Notes: generated by a model from the sequence alone, not told the origin. Shown: positions 8,759-16,830, counted from the stretch's first letter. The stretch: DNA of 64,000 nt from Chryseobacterium sp. ON_d1 (GCF_006829085.1 NZ_BJTC01000001.1:442500-506499), one strand, 5' to 3'. Made by a program: numbers and translations.

Positions 8759-9172
8759 TTATTTTCTTTTGGAGCGCATAGCTTTGGTTTTTGCTGTAGA
8801 GACATCATTCAGCAATGACTGATATTCTTTACTTTCCACTGGGATCAGTGCCACTTTTTCTTCTGAATTATGATGAATTCCAAATCCGTATTTTTTTGCT
8901 AAAGGAGAGCAGCGAAGGCAAGGCTGGCCTTTGGAAAAGAAATTTTCTCTTTCCTGCTGTTTTTCATTTTCTGAAATATCATGTTTAATGGCATAGCAGT
9001 CAAAAATAATATCATCTGAAGTATATTGGTAAGGATTCTTTGCAAGTTTCTCATATTGAAGGTTGGCAAGTGTTTTTTCTTTTTTTTCAGGGGGGATCTG
9101 TGACTGAGAAACTGGGCAGTCTTCAGCAATTTCAATAAGCGTGTTGATGTAATTGGTGGTATACTTTTTCAT
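8759..9172 (-). CDS. DUF6157 family protein
   Basis: 137 residues, no signal peptide or membrane segment. I recognise the pattern of small proteins annotated DUF6157: NYINTLIEIAEDCPV near the start, TLANLQYEKLAKNPYQYTSD in the middle, then FFSKGQPCLRCSPLAKKYG and a final KVALIPVESKEYQ block. The conserved Cys and Lys/Arg residues suggest a compact cytosolic domain, but the function is unknown. It stands alone on the minus strand; the thioesterase promoter lies just beyond its stop. Confidence 0.7.
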   Translation of the reverse strand: MKKYTTNYINTLIEIAEDCPVSQSQIPPEKKEKTLANLQYEKLAKNPYQYTSDDIIFDCYAIKHDISENEKQQERENFFSKGQPCLRCSPLAKKYGFGIHHNSEEKVALIPVESKEYQSLLNDVSTAKTKAMRSKRK

Positions 9173-9533
9173 TGAATGTGAGGGTTAAAATTTTATAGAA
9201 ACTAGATGGAGGAAGGGAGTAAAAACCATATGATTCTCTGCTTTTATTAAGATTATAGAAAAGTGTTCAGTATTTTACTTTATGTATTAAATAATTTTAA
9301 TGATAAAAAGAGATTTTATGTAACTTATTGTTAATCAGTTTGTTTGTGTTTATTGGTGTTTCTTTTTAATATTTGGATTCAACATAATGTGAGAAATATG
9401 TAAAAAAAGCTTTGATTTGAAATTTTTAATTGTATCTTGCATACGTTTATATTTGGAATCAATATTTGTTCATTAATTTATGTTGTTTTTCTTTTATATA
9501 CCAAATTTTTATTAATTTTTTAATTTATTTAAA
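9173..9533 (+). other. Gene-free AT-rich leader upstream of the RRM protein
   Basis: No coding frame with sense was found. The last 100 bases hold the presumed RRM promoter. ATATTTGGATTCAAC (9370-9384) and ATATTTGGAATCAAT (9450-9464) are near-identical 15-base direct repeats 80 bases apart; they could be tandem promoters or a regulator site. Confidence 0.4.
9437..9468 (+). promoter_or_regulatory. Candidate promoter for the RRM protein gene
   Basis: TTG (9437-9439), 21-base spacer, AATATTTG (9461-9468, 7 of 8). A perfect box TATATTTG also lies at 9448-9455 but without a well-placed TTG. The leader would be about 60 bases, long for this window, leaving room for RNA-level or cold-dependent control. 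Confidence 0.4.
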
Positions 9534-9887
9534 ATGAACATTTTTGTTTCAAACATCAATTACGCAACTAAAGAGTATGAGTTGCACGATCTATTCGCAG
9601 AATTTGGAGACGTATCATCAGCTAAAATCGTTACAGACAGAGAAACTGGTCGTTCCAGAGGTTTCGGTTTCGTAGAGATGGGTGATGAAGAAGGAAAGCA
9701 AGCTATTGAATCTCTTAACCAAAAAGAATTCAACGGAAAAACGTTAAACGTATCTGAAGCTAAACCAAGAGAAGAAAAACCAAGAAGAAGCTTTGATAAC
9801 AACAGAAGCGGAGGAGGTTATGGTAATAACAACAATAGAGGCGGAGGCTATGGTAATAACCGTGGCGGAGGCGGAAATCGTTGGTAA
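9534..9887 (+). CDS. RRM-domain RNA-binding protein with Gly-rich tail
   Basis: 117 residues. One RNA-recognition motif fills residues 1-80: RNP2 is IFVSNI (3-8) and RNP1 is RGFGFVEM (42-49), both with the aromatic residues needed for RNA stacking. The rest is a Gly/Asn/Arg-rich tail (GGGYGNN repeats, ending GGGGNRW), the layout known from bacterial and plant glycine-rich RNA-binding proteins. Likely a cytoplasmic RNA chaperone; a cold-induced role is known for relatives in other groups and is inference here. It is monocistronic with a long leader and a strong terminator. Confidence 0.93.
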   Translation: MNIFVSNINYATKEYELHDLFAEFGDVSSAKIVTDRETGRSRGFGFVEMGDEEGKQAIESLNQKEFNGKTLNVSEAKPREEKPRRSFDNNRSGGGYGNNNNRGGGYGNNRGGGGNRW

Positions 9888-9894
9888 AAATATG

Positions 9895-9920
9895 AAGCGG
9901 CTTTTGAGCCGCTTTTTTTG
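9895..9920 (+). terminator. Terminator of the RRM gene
   Basis: AAGCGGC / GCCGCTT stem with loop TTTTGA and a T7 run, 7 bases after the stop codon. Confidence 0.85.
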
Positions 9921-9929
9921 TAATTATAT

Positions 9930-9960
9930 AAGACTGCTTTTAGAGCAGTCTTTGTTTTTA
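9930..9960 (+). terminator. Second hairpin with T-rich tail after the RRM gene
   Basis: AAGACTGCT / AGCAGTCTT stem followed by TGTTTTTATTTTTTT, just after the first terminator. It may serve as back-up. Confidence 0.6.
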
Positions 9961-10010
9961 TTTTTTTGAAACAGCTTAAGAATCTCAGGTTCAAAATTCA
10001 CTTTTCCAAC

Positions 10011-10269
10011 CTATTTAAAGTTTAATGTTAATGAGGGGTTATCTGTTAGCTGATCGATCAGTTCAAATTCATCTTCATTAATTTCCTGAGCCTCTCTGTT
10101 GTTAACGATGGAAGGTATTATTAACTGTCAGGTTAAGGGAGAGAAGAGAGTTGTGGCAATAATGATATGGTATCTGCAGAAGCTAATAAAGCCATCAACA
10201 GAATCTCATAGGATATTGGAAAATGACTTCATTGGCCCGGCTTACAGTTTCCTGGAATTTTGTTTTCAT
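10011..10269 (-). pseudogene. Decayed small gene downstream of the BlaI-like repressor
   Basis: From ATG 10269 the minus strand reads MKTKFQETVSRANEVIFQYP and then stops in that frame. The adjacent frame continues with coding character (ILLMALLASADTISLLPQLS) to a stop. A third segment ends NEDEFELIDQLTDNPSLTL... at 10011. All three pieces look like protein rather than chance, so I read one gene broken by at least two frameshifts or a deletion. The hydrophilic start followed by a hydrophobic helix resembles the N-terminus of DUF4153-type membrane proteins, but that is only an impression. It begins 26 bases after the repressor stop and was probably its operon partner. Confidence 0.5.
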
Positions 10270-10295
10270 GATTTGGTGTTTTTGGGGGATTGGGA

Positions 10296-10781
10296 TTAAT
10301 CTTTTTTCTTCTTTTTCTTTTTCTCCTTGTCTTTTTCTTTTCCTTTCGTTTTTTTCTCTTTTTTCGGACTTAAAATTTCTTCGGCAAACTCGAATGTCGG
10401 TTCTTCAGTTTTGGATGGTTTGATTTCGATTTTAAGATCAAAATAACCTTTCATATCTTCCTGAGAGATTAATTTTTCGCTTAATAGAAGCTCCAGAATC
10501 TCCTTTCCGGAATGATTGAAGAAATTATGCGAAAGTTCTTTTAAGAGAAATTTTTTATATTCCTCCAACGGCACAAGTACTGAGTACTTAAAGATTCGTC
10601 CTTCTTTTACAGTTGACAGATAGCCTTTTTCAACCAATATTTTCAAATAAGTGGAAACCGTGTTCTGATGTGGCTTCGGCTCCGGATGCTGCTCCATAAC
10701 GTCCTTCAGATAGAAAGATTCCATTTTCCAAAACAGCTTCATAAAGTTTTCCTCTGCGGCAGTAAGATGATTAATTTTCAT
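10296..10781 (-). CDS. BlaI/MecI/CopY-type repressor with poly-lysine C-terminus
   Basis: 161 residues from ATG 10779-10781; the frame opens far upstream, but that part lies inside the PAP2 gene. Residues 1-75 form the winged helix of the BlaI family (LTAAEENFMKLFW, then PHQNTVSTYLKILVEKGYL, RIFKYSVLV). Residues 75-120 are the dimerisation helices. The last 25 residues are low complexity, almost only K, D, E and G (KKKKKKKD at the end), encoded by long A/G tracts that are prone to slippage. BlaI repressors are normally relieved by a BlaR1-type protease encoded beside them; none is present. It follows the PAP2 gene by 8 bases. Confidence 0.85.
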   Translation of the reverse strand: MKINHLTAAEENFMKLFWKMESFYLKDVMEQHPEPKPHQNTVSTYLKILVEKGYLSTVKEGRIFKYSVLVPLEEYKKFLLKELSHNFFNHSGKEILELLLSEKLISQEDMKGYFDLKIEIKPSKTEEPTFEFAEEILSPKKEKKTKGKEKDKEKKKKKKKD

Positions 10782-10789
10782 AGAGTATT

Positions 10790-11392
10790 CTAATGTTGAA
10801 ATTGAATATTGCAATAAAGATAGATAAAAGATACCATAAATGCTATTGCAGCACCCATAAATACTTCTTTTACCGTATGTCTTTTCAAAATGATACGGGT
10901 AATTCCCACCAAAATTGCTATTCCCAGCCATATCAGACCCATTTTCCAGTCGAGAGAGAAAAATAAGGCTGCTACAAATACATTAAATGCTGTATGCATT
11001 GAACTTTTTATAAATAGGTTGCTGATCTGAAGCGCAAACAGAAGGATTAAAATAAACAGCATAACCCAATCAATATATCCATTTCTGATATAATTAAAAA
11101 TAAGGTAAGAAATGACAGCCCCGGCAATAAATATATACAGCGTTTTTCTCTGAATCCGGTTGGAAACATCCATGTTTGTATATCTTCCCGTTTTCACATT
11201 CCATACCAGCCATATGATAACCGGGATAACAATCATTAATAATACAGGAAGAAAATACAGCATAGATTCTTTAAGGGAATATTCCCGTATGCTCATATAT
11301 ATAAAAAACAGGATCAGAGAGATCAGGGGATTAAAAAAATCAGAAATGATTTTTGAAAACGTGTGTAATAATGAAGATTTCTTTTCTTCCAT
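10790..11392 (-). CDS. PAP2-like integral membrane protein
   Basis: 200 residues with about six hydrophobic helices. A degenerate PAP2 phosphatase signature is visible: KSSMHTAF (motif 2, normally PSGH) and RIILKRHTVKEVFMGAAIA (motif 3, normally SRxxxxxHxxxD, with the His kept and Glu near the Asp position). The family dephosphorylates lipid phosphates such as undecaprenyl pyrophosphate at the membrane. Replacement of the PSGH glycine and other residues makes activity uncertain. First gene of an operon with the BlaI-like repressor; a good promoter precedes it. Confidence 0.72.
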   Translation of the reverse strand: MEEKKSSLLHTFSKIISDFFNPLISLILFFIYMSIREYSLKESMLYFLPVLLMIVIPVIIWLVWNVKTGRYTNMDVSNRIQRKTLYIFIAGAVISYLIFNYIRNGYIDWVMLFILILLFALQISNLFIKSSMHTAFNVFVAALFFSLDWKMGLIWLGIAILVGITRIILKRHTVKEVFMGAAIAFMVSFIYLYCNIQFQH

Positions 11393-11408
11393 AATCTGGT
11401 TTAAAAAC

Positions 11409-11438
11409 CAAATATAACACTATAACCTCAAAAACCAA
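11409..11438 (-). promoter_or_regulatory. Promoter for the PAP2-like/BlaI-like operon
   Basis: Minus strand: -7 box TATATTTG (11409-11416), 19-base spacer, TTG (11436-11438). The box ends 16 bases before the ATG. Confidence 0.6.
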
Positions 11439-11876
11439 ATAAAAGCAATGATAGAGAACGATTGAATACTGTTAAAATGTTTTGATTACCAGGAGTTTTT
11501 GATAAAGTGAAATATTTTTCAGCCTTTGAAATTCTAGCATTAGAATATTAATAAATGTAAGGCTTAAATCTGAATTTATTAAAAAATGAAGCTGCTGAAA
11601 TACCCAAAACGTATGTTAACAATAATTAAAAATAAAAGATACCGAAGGATTAAGTATCAAGAATTTTTACTGTTTCAGTATCCTGTATTATTTTGTAAAA
11701 TTCACATAAACAGGGTTTTTCTAAATGTGTTGAAACAGAAAAACAGCATGTTGAAAATCGTTTTTTGAATGCGTAGAGGTCTCGAAAATTAAGAATAATC
11801 CACTCAGCCCGCAAATAGAATTTGCAGAAAAAACGAAAAGTTATCTATGTATAGAATAAAAACAAAGTTTTTTTCA
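11439..11876. other. Intergenic stretch without recognised features
   Basis: AT-rich DNA between two divergent operons. A 60-codon plus-strand frame at 11586-11768 has no codon or protein character that I would call a gene. I see no tRNA, repeat or clear hairpin. Confidence 0.5.
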
Positions 11877-11884
11877 TAATTTTG
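11877..11884 (+). promoter_or_regulatory. -7 box for the pyruvate dehydrogenase genes
   Basis: A perfect TAATTTTG lies 37 bases before the start of the E1-alpha gene. No well-spaced TTG is seen upstream. Confidence 0.45.
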
Positions 11885-11921
11885 CTCAACTATTTCATCA
11901 TAAAAAAGCAAGAGCTAACAC

Positions 11922-12923
11922 ATGAAAGAATTTTCTAAAGAGGTATACCTGAAGTGGTATGAAGATATGACAATGTGGAGAAGGTTTGAAGACAAATGCC
12001 GTTCTCTTTACCTAAAACAAAAGATCAGAGGTTTTTTACATTTGTATAACGGTCAGGAAGCAATCCCTGCCGGGTTTACCCATGCAATGGATCTTACAAA
12101 GGACAGTATGATTACTGCTTACAGGTGCCACATCCATCCAATGGCGATGGGGGTAGATCCTAAAAGAATCATGGCAGAACTTTGTGGTAAAGCTACGGGA
12201 ACATCCGGAGGAATGGGTGGATCTATGCACATTTTCAGTAAAGAACACCGTTTTTACGGAGGACACGGTATCGTTGGAGGACAGATTCCTTTAGGTGCAG
12301 GTATTGCTTTTGCAGATAAATATTTCGACAGAAAAGCAGTGAACATCTGTTTCTTTGGAGATGGTGCTGCAAGACAGGGGTCTTTACATGAGACATTCAA
12401 TATGGCAATGAACTGGAAACTTCCTGTCGTATTTGTTGTGGAAAACAACCAGTATGCCATGGGAACTTCCGTAAAAAGAACGGCCAACCACGAAGATATC
12501 TATAAATTAGGATTAGGATACGAAATGCCTTGTCTTGCTGTAGATGCAATGGATCCTGAAAAAGTAGCAGAAGCTGCTTATGAAGCTATTGAAAGAGCGA
12601 GAAGAGGAGACGGGCCTACTTTCATTGAAGCAAGAACTTACCGTTACAGAGGACATTCTATGTCTGATGCTGAACCATACAGATCTAAAGAAGAGGTAGC
12701 TGTTCATAAAAATGATGATCCGATTGAGCTTGTAAAGCACAGAATCCTGGAAAACGGTTGGGCTACAGAAGCAGAATTGGAAACAATAGACAACCAATCA
12801 AGAGACTTCGTTGAAGAGTGTATTGAATTTATGGAAAACTCTCCGTATCCGGATGCAGAAAAAATCTATGAATATGTATATGCTCAGGAAGATTATCCAT
12901 TCCTAGACAAATTAGAAAACTAA
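11922..12923 (+). CDS. pdhA: Pyruvate dehydrogenase E1 component, alpha subunit
   Basis: 333 residues. The thiamine-pyrophosphate motif GDGAARQGSLHETFN ... VENN (GDG to NN, near residues 145-175) is intact, as is the phosphorylation-loop-like YRGHSMSDAEPYRS. E1-alpha and E1-beta decarboxylate pyruvate and pass the acetyl group to E2-bound lipoate. The E2 gene follows 84 bases downstream on the same strand. No E1-beta or E3 gene is in the cluster, so the complex must use subunits coded elsewhere. Cytoplasmic; central carbon metabolism. Confidence 0.95.
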   Translation: MKEFSKEVYLKWYEDMTMWRRFEDKCRSLYLKQKIRGFLHLYNGQEAIPAGFTHAMDLTKDSMITAYRCHIHPMAMGVDPKRIMAELCGKATGTSGGMGGSMHIFSKEHRFYGGHGIVGGQIPLGAGIAFADKYFDRKAVNICFFGDGAARQGSLHETFNMAMNWKLPVVFVVENNQYAMGTSVKRTANHEDIYKLGLGYEMPCLAVDAMDPEKVAEAAYEAIERARRGDGPTFIEARTYRYRGHSMSDAEPYRSKEEVAVHKNDDPIELVKHRILENGWATEAELETIDNQSRDFVEECIEFMENSPYPDAEKIYEYVYAQEDYPFLDKLEN

Positions 12924-12929
12924 AAAATA

Positions 12930-13000
12930 AAAATTAATTTGAAATTTGAAGTTTGAAATTTCTGAAATCTCAAATCTCAAATCTCGGATCTCAAATCAAT
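12930..13000. repeat. Degenerate direct/inverted repeat between the E1-alpha and E2 genes
   Basis: The spacer is built of TTTGAAATT-type units followed by several ATCTCAAATCTC-type units. The first half is an imperfect inverse of the second, so the RNA could form a long weak hairpin. It resembles repeat elements of this group's intergenic DNA (compare 7631-7710), but copy number is not known. Confidence 0.5.
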
Positions 13001-13007
13001 ATAGATT

Positions 13008-14600
13008 ATGGCAGAAGTAATTACGATGCCCCGCCTGTCCGATACAATGACGGAAGGTAAAGTGGCAAAATGGCATAAAAAAGTAGGAGATAAAGTAAAA
13101 GAAGGAGATATTTTAGCTGAAATTGAAACTGACAAAGCGGTTCAGGATTTTGAATCTGAAGTAGAAGGTACTCTTTTATACGTAGGTGTAGAAGAAGGTG
13201 GAGCTGCTGCTGTAGATTCTGTTTTAGCAATTATCGGTAATGAAGGAGAGGATATTTCAGGATTGACAGGCGGAGCTGCTGCTCCTGCTGCAGGTACTGA
13301 AGAAAAAAAATCAGAAGAACAGCCAAAAGCTGAAACAGCTGCACCTGCTGCTGCAGAAGTTCCGGCTGGGGTAGAAGTTATTACAATGCCAAGACTTTCT
13401 GATACAATGACAGAAGGTAAGGTAGCTAAATGGCATAAAAATGTAGGTGATACAGTAAAAGAAGGAGATCTTCTTGCTGAGATCGAGACTGATAAAGCAG
13501 TACAGGATTTCGAATCTGAATTCAATGGAGTACTGTTGAAGCAGGGAGTAGAAGAAGGTGGTGCAGCTCCTGTTGATTCAGTATTGGCAATTATAGGTCC
13601 TGCAGGAACAGATGTTTCCGCTGTAGGGGCTCCAAAAGCTGCTGCTTCAACTGAAAAACCAGCTGAACAAAAAACAGAAGCTAAAACTGAAGAAAAAGCA
13701 GCTCCGGCTATAAGTTCTTCATCTTCTGACAGAGTAGCCATCTCTCCACTGGCTAAGAAAATGGCTCAGGATAAAGGGGTTGACATCAACAGTGTTCAGG
13801 GATCTGGTGAAAACGGAAGAATTGTTAAAAAAGATATCGAAAATTATCAGCCGGCTGCAAAAGCACCTGCTTCAGCTCCTGCAGCAAGCGCTGCTCCTGT
13901 TGCAGTAAGTTTTGTACAGGGCGAAGATACAGAGACTCCAAACTCTCAGGTAAGAAACGTGATTGCAAAACGTCTTTCTGAAAGTAAATTCTCTGCTCCT
14001 CACTACTATCTGATGGTTGAGATCAATATGGATAAAGCGATTGAAGCAAGAAAAGAAATCAATTCTTTACCAGATACCAAGATCTCTTTCAATGATATGA
14101 TCATTAAAGCCACTGCGATTGCTTTGAGAAAACACCCTCAGGTAAATTCAAGCTGGGCAGGGGATAAGATCATCCACAGAGGAAATATCAATATTGGTGT
14201 AGCGGTGGCTATTCCTGATGGATTGGTAGTTCCTGTATTGAAAAATACAGATCAGATGACGTATACCCAAATCTCTGCAGCGGTAAAAGATATGGCTTCA
14301 AGAGCTAAGAACAAAGGTCTTAAAGCTAACGAAATGGAAGGATCTACATTCTCTATTTCCAACTTAGGAATGTTTGGTATCGAAACATTTACAAGTATCA
14401 TTAACCAACCAAACTCTGCCATCCTTTCAGTAGGAGCAATCATTGAGAAACCAATCGTTAAAGACGGTCAGATTGTAGTTGGAAACACGATGAAGCTTTC
14501 ATTGGCTTGTGACCACAGAGTAGTGGATGGTGCTACAGGTGCGCAGTTCCTACAGACATTAAGAACCTATTTAGAAAGTCCATTAACCTTGTTACTGTAA
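13008..14600 (+). CDS. Pyruvate dehydrogenase E2 component (dihydrolipoyl acetyltransferase) with two lipoyl domains
   Basis: 530 residues. Two lipoyl domains (about 1-80 and 121-200) are nearly identical: both contain VITMPRLSDTMTEGKVAKWH and the lipoyl-lysine motif ETDKAVQDF (K43 and K163). Ala/Pro-rich linkers separate them. The peripheral subunit-binding domain is near 242-280 (ISPLAKKMAQDKG ... GRIVKKDIE). The catalytic domain ends with DHRVVDGATGAQFLQ, whose His (near 503) and Asp are the active site. The enzyme moves acetyl groups from E1 to CoA. The near-identity of the two lipoyl domains points to a recent internal duplication or gene conversion. The same product is often named pdhC or aceF. 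Confidence 0.95.
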   Translation: MAEVITMPRLSDTMTEGKVAKWHKKVGDKVKEGDILAEIETDKAVQDFESEVEGTLLYVGVEEGGAAAVDSVLAIIGNEGEDISGLTGGAAAPAAGTEEKKSEEQPKAETAAPAAAEVPAGVEVITMPRLSDTMTEGKVAKWHKNVGDTVKEGDLLAEIETDKAVQDFESEFNGVLLKQGVEEGGAAPVDSVLAIIGPAGTDVSAVGAPKAAASTEKPAEQKTEAKTEEKAAPAISSSSSDRVAISPLAKKMAQDKGVDINSVQGSGENGRIVKKDIENYQPAAKAPASAPAASAAPVAVSFVQGEDTETPNSQVRNVIAKRLSESKFSAPHYYLMVEINMDKAIEARKEINSLPDTKISFNDMIIKATAIALRKHPQVNSSWAGDKIIHRGNINIGVAVAIPDGLVVPVLKNTDQMTYTQISAAVKDMASRAKNKGLKANEMEGSTFSISNLGMFGIETFTSIINQPNSAILSVGAIIEKPIVKDGQIVVGNTMKLSLACDHRVVDGATGAQFLQTLRTYLESPLTLLL

Positions 14601-14619
14601 TTTTCTAAATTAAAAATAA

Positions 14620-14655
14620 TAAAACCTCCTGAATGATTCGGGAGGTTTTCTTGTT
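14620..14655 (+). terminator. Terminator after the pyruvate dehydrogenase genes
   Basis: AAAACCTCC / GGGAGGTTTT stem with a short loop and T-rich tail, 20 bases after the E2 stop. Confidence 0.8.
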
Positions 14656-14814
14656 ATTGAATAACCTTAAAGTTTTAAAAAAGTATAAAAGGAAATAATC
14701 TTTATATATAATTTTCACCAGTGAAAAAAGAAGAAAATAATTAAAAAAATTAATAGAAAAGACTCATATAAATGGATTAAAAAAATCGGATATCTTTAAA
14801 AGCAAAATAAAATA

Positions 14815-14842
14815 TAAACCGTTTCAAAAAGCGGTTTTTTAT
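14815..14842 (+). terminator. Isolated terminator-like hairpin before the LolD-type gene
   Basis: AAACCGTTT / AAGCGGTTT (one G-T pair) followed by TTTATTT. It lies about 160 bases after the previous terminator with no gene between, so it ends either read-through transcripts or an unseen small RNA. Confidence 0.5.
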
Positions 14843-14857
14843 TTGCAGGCAATTCAC

Positions 14858-14865
14858 TATTTTTG
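14858..14865 (+). promoter_or_regulatory. -7 box of the LolD-type ATPase gene
   Basis: A perfect TATTTTTG ends 4 bases before the ATG, implying an almost leaderless message. No TTG stands at the usual distance. Confidence 0.45.
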
Positions 14866-14869
14866 AATC

Positions 14870-15538
14870 ATGATTAAAGCAAGAAATATCCATAAATCTT
14901 ATGGGAATTTAGAGGTACTGAAAGGTGTTGATATTCAAATCAAAACAGGAGAGGTGGTTTCTATTGTAGGAGAGTCAGGAGCAGGTAAGTCTACATTGCT
15001 TCAGATTTTAGGAACGCTGGATCACCCGACTCAATCAAACAAATATGATACTGAAATTGAAATAGCAGGAGAGTCATTTATTAACATGAATGATAAGCAG
15101 CTGTCGAAATTCAGAAATCAGAATATCGGTTTCGTATTTCAGTTTCATCAGCTTCTTCCGGAGTTCACAGCACTGGAAAATGTACTGCTTCCGACAAAAA
15201 TAGCCGGAGCCAATGAAAGAGAAGCTATTGAAAAAGCATATGCTTTATTCGAAGATTTAAAGATAGAGCAGAGGCTGAATCATAAACCTAATCAGCTTTC
15301 CGGTGGAGAAGCACAAAGGGTGGCTGTAGCAAGAGCTTTAATCAATTCACCAAAAATCATTTTTGCAGATGAACCTACAGGTAACCTGGATTCCAAGAAT
15401 GCAGATGATCTTCACAGGTTATTTTTCGATCTTAGAGACAAATATAACCAGACTTTTGTGATTGTAACGCACAATCCGAATCTGGCAGAAATCACAGACC
15501 GTAAACTTGTCATGAAGGACGGTATGATTATAGAGTAA
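14870..15538 (+). CDS. ABC transporter ATP-binding protein, LolD/MacB-type
   Basis: 222 residues, one ATPase domain: Walker [11 protein letters not shown]-loop [17 protein letters not shown], signature [15 protein letters not shown], Walker [14 protein letters not shown]-loop VTHN. The [16 protein letters not shown] block is typical of LolD, the ATPase of the lipoprotein-releasing LolCDE complex at the inner membrane. No permease (LolC/E) is adjacent, which is common in this phylum. A MacB or FtsE-like partner cannot be ruled out. A YkuD_2 gene follows 15 bases later. Confidence 0.87.
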   Translation: MIKARNIHKSYGNLEVLKGVDIQIKTGEVVSIVGESGAGKSTLLQILGTLDHPTQSNKYDTEIEIAGESFINMNDKQLSKFRNQNIGFVFQFHQLLPEFTALENVLLPTKIAGANEREAIEKAYALFEDLKIEQRLNHKPNQLSGGEAQRVAVARALINSPKIIFADEPTGNLDSKNADDLHRLFFDLRDKYNQTFVIVTHNPNLAEITDRKLVMKDGMIIE

Positions 15539-15553
15539 CATTGATAGCACCGG

Positions 15554-16132
15554 ATGATGAAACACTTTATTTTCTTTTTTTTAATTATAATTTCCTGCTC
15601 AAAAGCTGAATCTCAGCAATTGAAGCCCATAGGCGTGCCACAGTCAAAAATTTTGGAGGTCAAAAATTATATTAAAGGAAAGGATTTTAATCAGGAACTG
15701 GCTGTTTTTATCAATTTTAGAATTTCTTCCGGGAAATACAGGTACTTTGTTTATAATCTTAAAAAGAATACTATTGTACAGCAAGCTGTTGTTTCTCACG
15801 GTTCGGGTTCCGTTATTCCCCGGTCAGATGCTTTAAGATTCAGTAATACTGAAGGTTCTTACCAGTCTTCATTGGGGAAATATGTTATTGGAGAAAGTTA
15901 TATAGGTAAATTTGGCAAGGCTTACCGTTTAAAAGGCTTGGATTCTACCAATAGCAATGCTATGCAGAGAGCAGTTGTTCTTCATTCTTACGGCTGTATT
16001 CCTGATGTGGAATCCGAGACTCCGGCATGTTTGAGCTTGGGATGTCCTATGCTTTCAGTAAACGCTTTTAAAGAAACATCCAGATATATTGATCAGTCAG
16101 TAAAACCCATGATCTTATATGCATTCTATTAA
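15554..16132 (+). CDS. Murein L,D-transpeptidase catalytic domain (YkuD_2-type) exported protein
   Basis: 192 residues with a hydrophobic signal peptide near residues 3-20 (HFIFFFLIIISCSKAESQQ). The catalytic region contains VLHSYGCIPD and SLGCPMLS, matching the His ... (S)xGCP cysteine motif of L,D-transpeptidases, but in the longer YkuD_2 arrangement. Such enzymes cross-link or modify peptidoglycan stem peptides in the periplasm. A Cys near residue 15 could act as a lipobox, so it may be a lipoprotein. It lies 15 bases after the LolD-type gene and probably shares its transcript. Confidence 0.8.
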   Translation: MMKHFIFFFLIIISCSKAESQQLKPIGVPQSKILEVKNYIKGKDFNQELAVFINFRISSGKYRYFVYNLKKNTIVQQAVVSHGSGSVIPRSDALRFSNTEGSYQSSLGKYVIGESYIGKFGKAYRLKGLDSTNSNAMQRAVVLHSYGCIPDVESETPACLSLGCPMLSVNAFKETSRYIDQSVKPMILYAFY

Positions 16133-16152
16133 TTTATAATATTTCTATTTCG

Positions 16153-16830
16153 ATGGCCATAAAATTTCTTGCAGAAGATGACAGACCCAGAGAAAAGTTT
16201 TTGCAGAAAGGCAAAAGCTCACTTTCTGATTCTGAATTACTGGCTATCATAATGGGGAGCGGGAATAAGGATGAAAATGCCATAGAATTAGCCCGTAAAA
16301 TTTTAAGTTCAGTCAACAATAACTGGCATCAGTTGAGCCTGCTTTCTGTTAAAGACCTGATGAAATTCAAAGGAATTGGAGTTACAAAAGCCATTTCAAT
16401 TATTTCAGCTTTAGAGATCGGCAGAAGAAGAGCTATCCAGGAAATTCCCGAAAAAACAATTATCGGCAACAGTCATGACGCTTATATGGTTCTCAAAAAC
16501 CAGCTTTCTGATTTGAGGACAGAAGAATTCTGGGCTGTTTTCCTGAACAGTAACAATAAAGTAATTCATATTTCACAATTGACCCAGGGAGGAATAAGCC
16601 AGTCTATTGTAGATGTAAGAATCTTATATAAAACAGCATTGGATCACTTCTCAACGGGTGTTATCATTGCCCACAATCATCCGTCCGGAAGTTTAAGACC
16701 AAGCCGGGAAGATATCAACATTACCCAAAAAATAAAAGAAGCAGGAAATACGTTAAGTATTCAGCTTTTAGACCATATTATCATTACACAGGATTCTTAT
16801 TTTAGTTTCTCGGACGAAGGATTATTATGA
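16153..16830 (+). CDS. radC: RadC/JAB-domain protein
   Basis: 225 residues. The N-terminal helix-hairpin-helix region (about 40-85, KGIGVTKAISIIS) precedes a JAB/MPN domain with the JAMM-type metal motif HNHPSGSLRPSREDI and the preceding FWAVFLNSNNKVI strand. RadC-family proteins were linked to DNA repair, but the biochemical role is still unclear. The stop overlaps the start of the next gene by 4 bases (ATGA), so the two are translationally coupled. Confidence 0.92.
   Translation: MAIKFLAEDDRPREKFLQKGKSSLSDSELLAIIMGSGNKDENAIELARKILSSVNNNWHQLSLLSVKDLMKFKGIGVTKAISIISALEIGRRRAIQEIPEKTIIGNSHDAYMVLKNQLSDLRTEEFWAVFLNSNNKVIHISQLTQGGISQSIVDVRILYKTALDHFSTGVIIAHNHPSGSLRPSREDINITQKIKEAGNTLSIQLLDHIIITQDSYFSFSDEGLL

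Noticed and set aside
10099..10423. Two overlapping plus-strand frames of about 66 codons each
   Set aside because: They lie antisense to the repressor gene and the decayed gene; the minus-strand reading explains the region better.
11586..11768. 60-codon plus-strand frame upstream of the pyruvate dehydrogenase genes
   Set aside because: Composition follows AT-rich background (K, N, I, L), no promoter box, no protein character.
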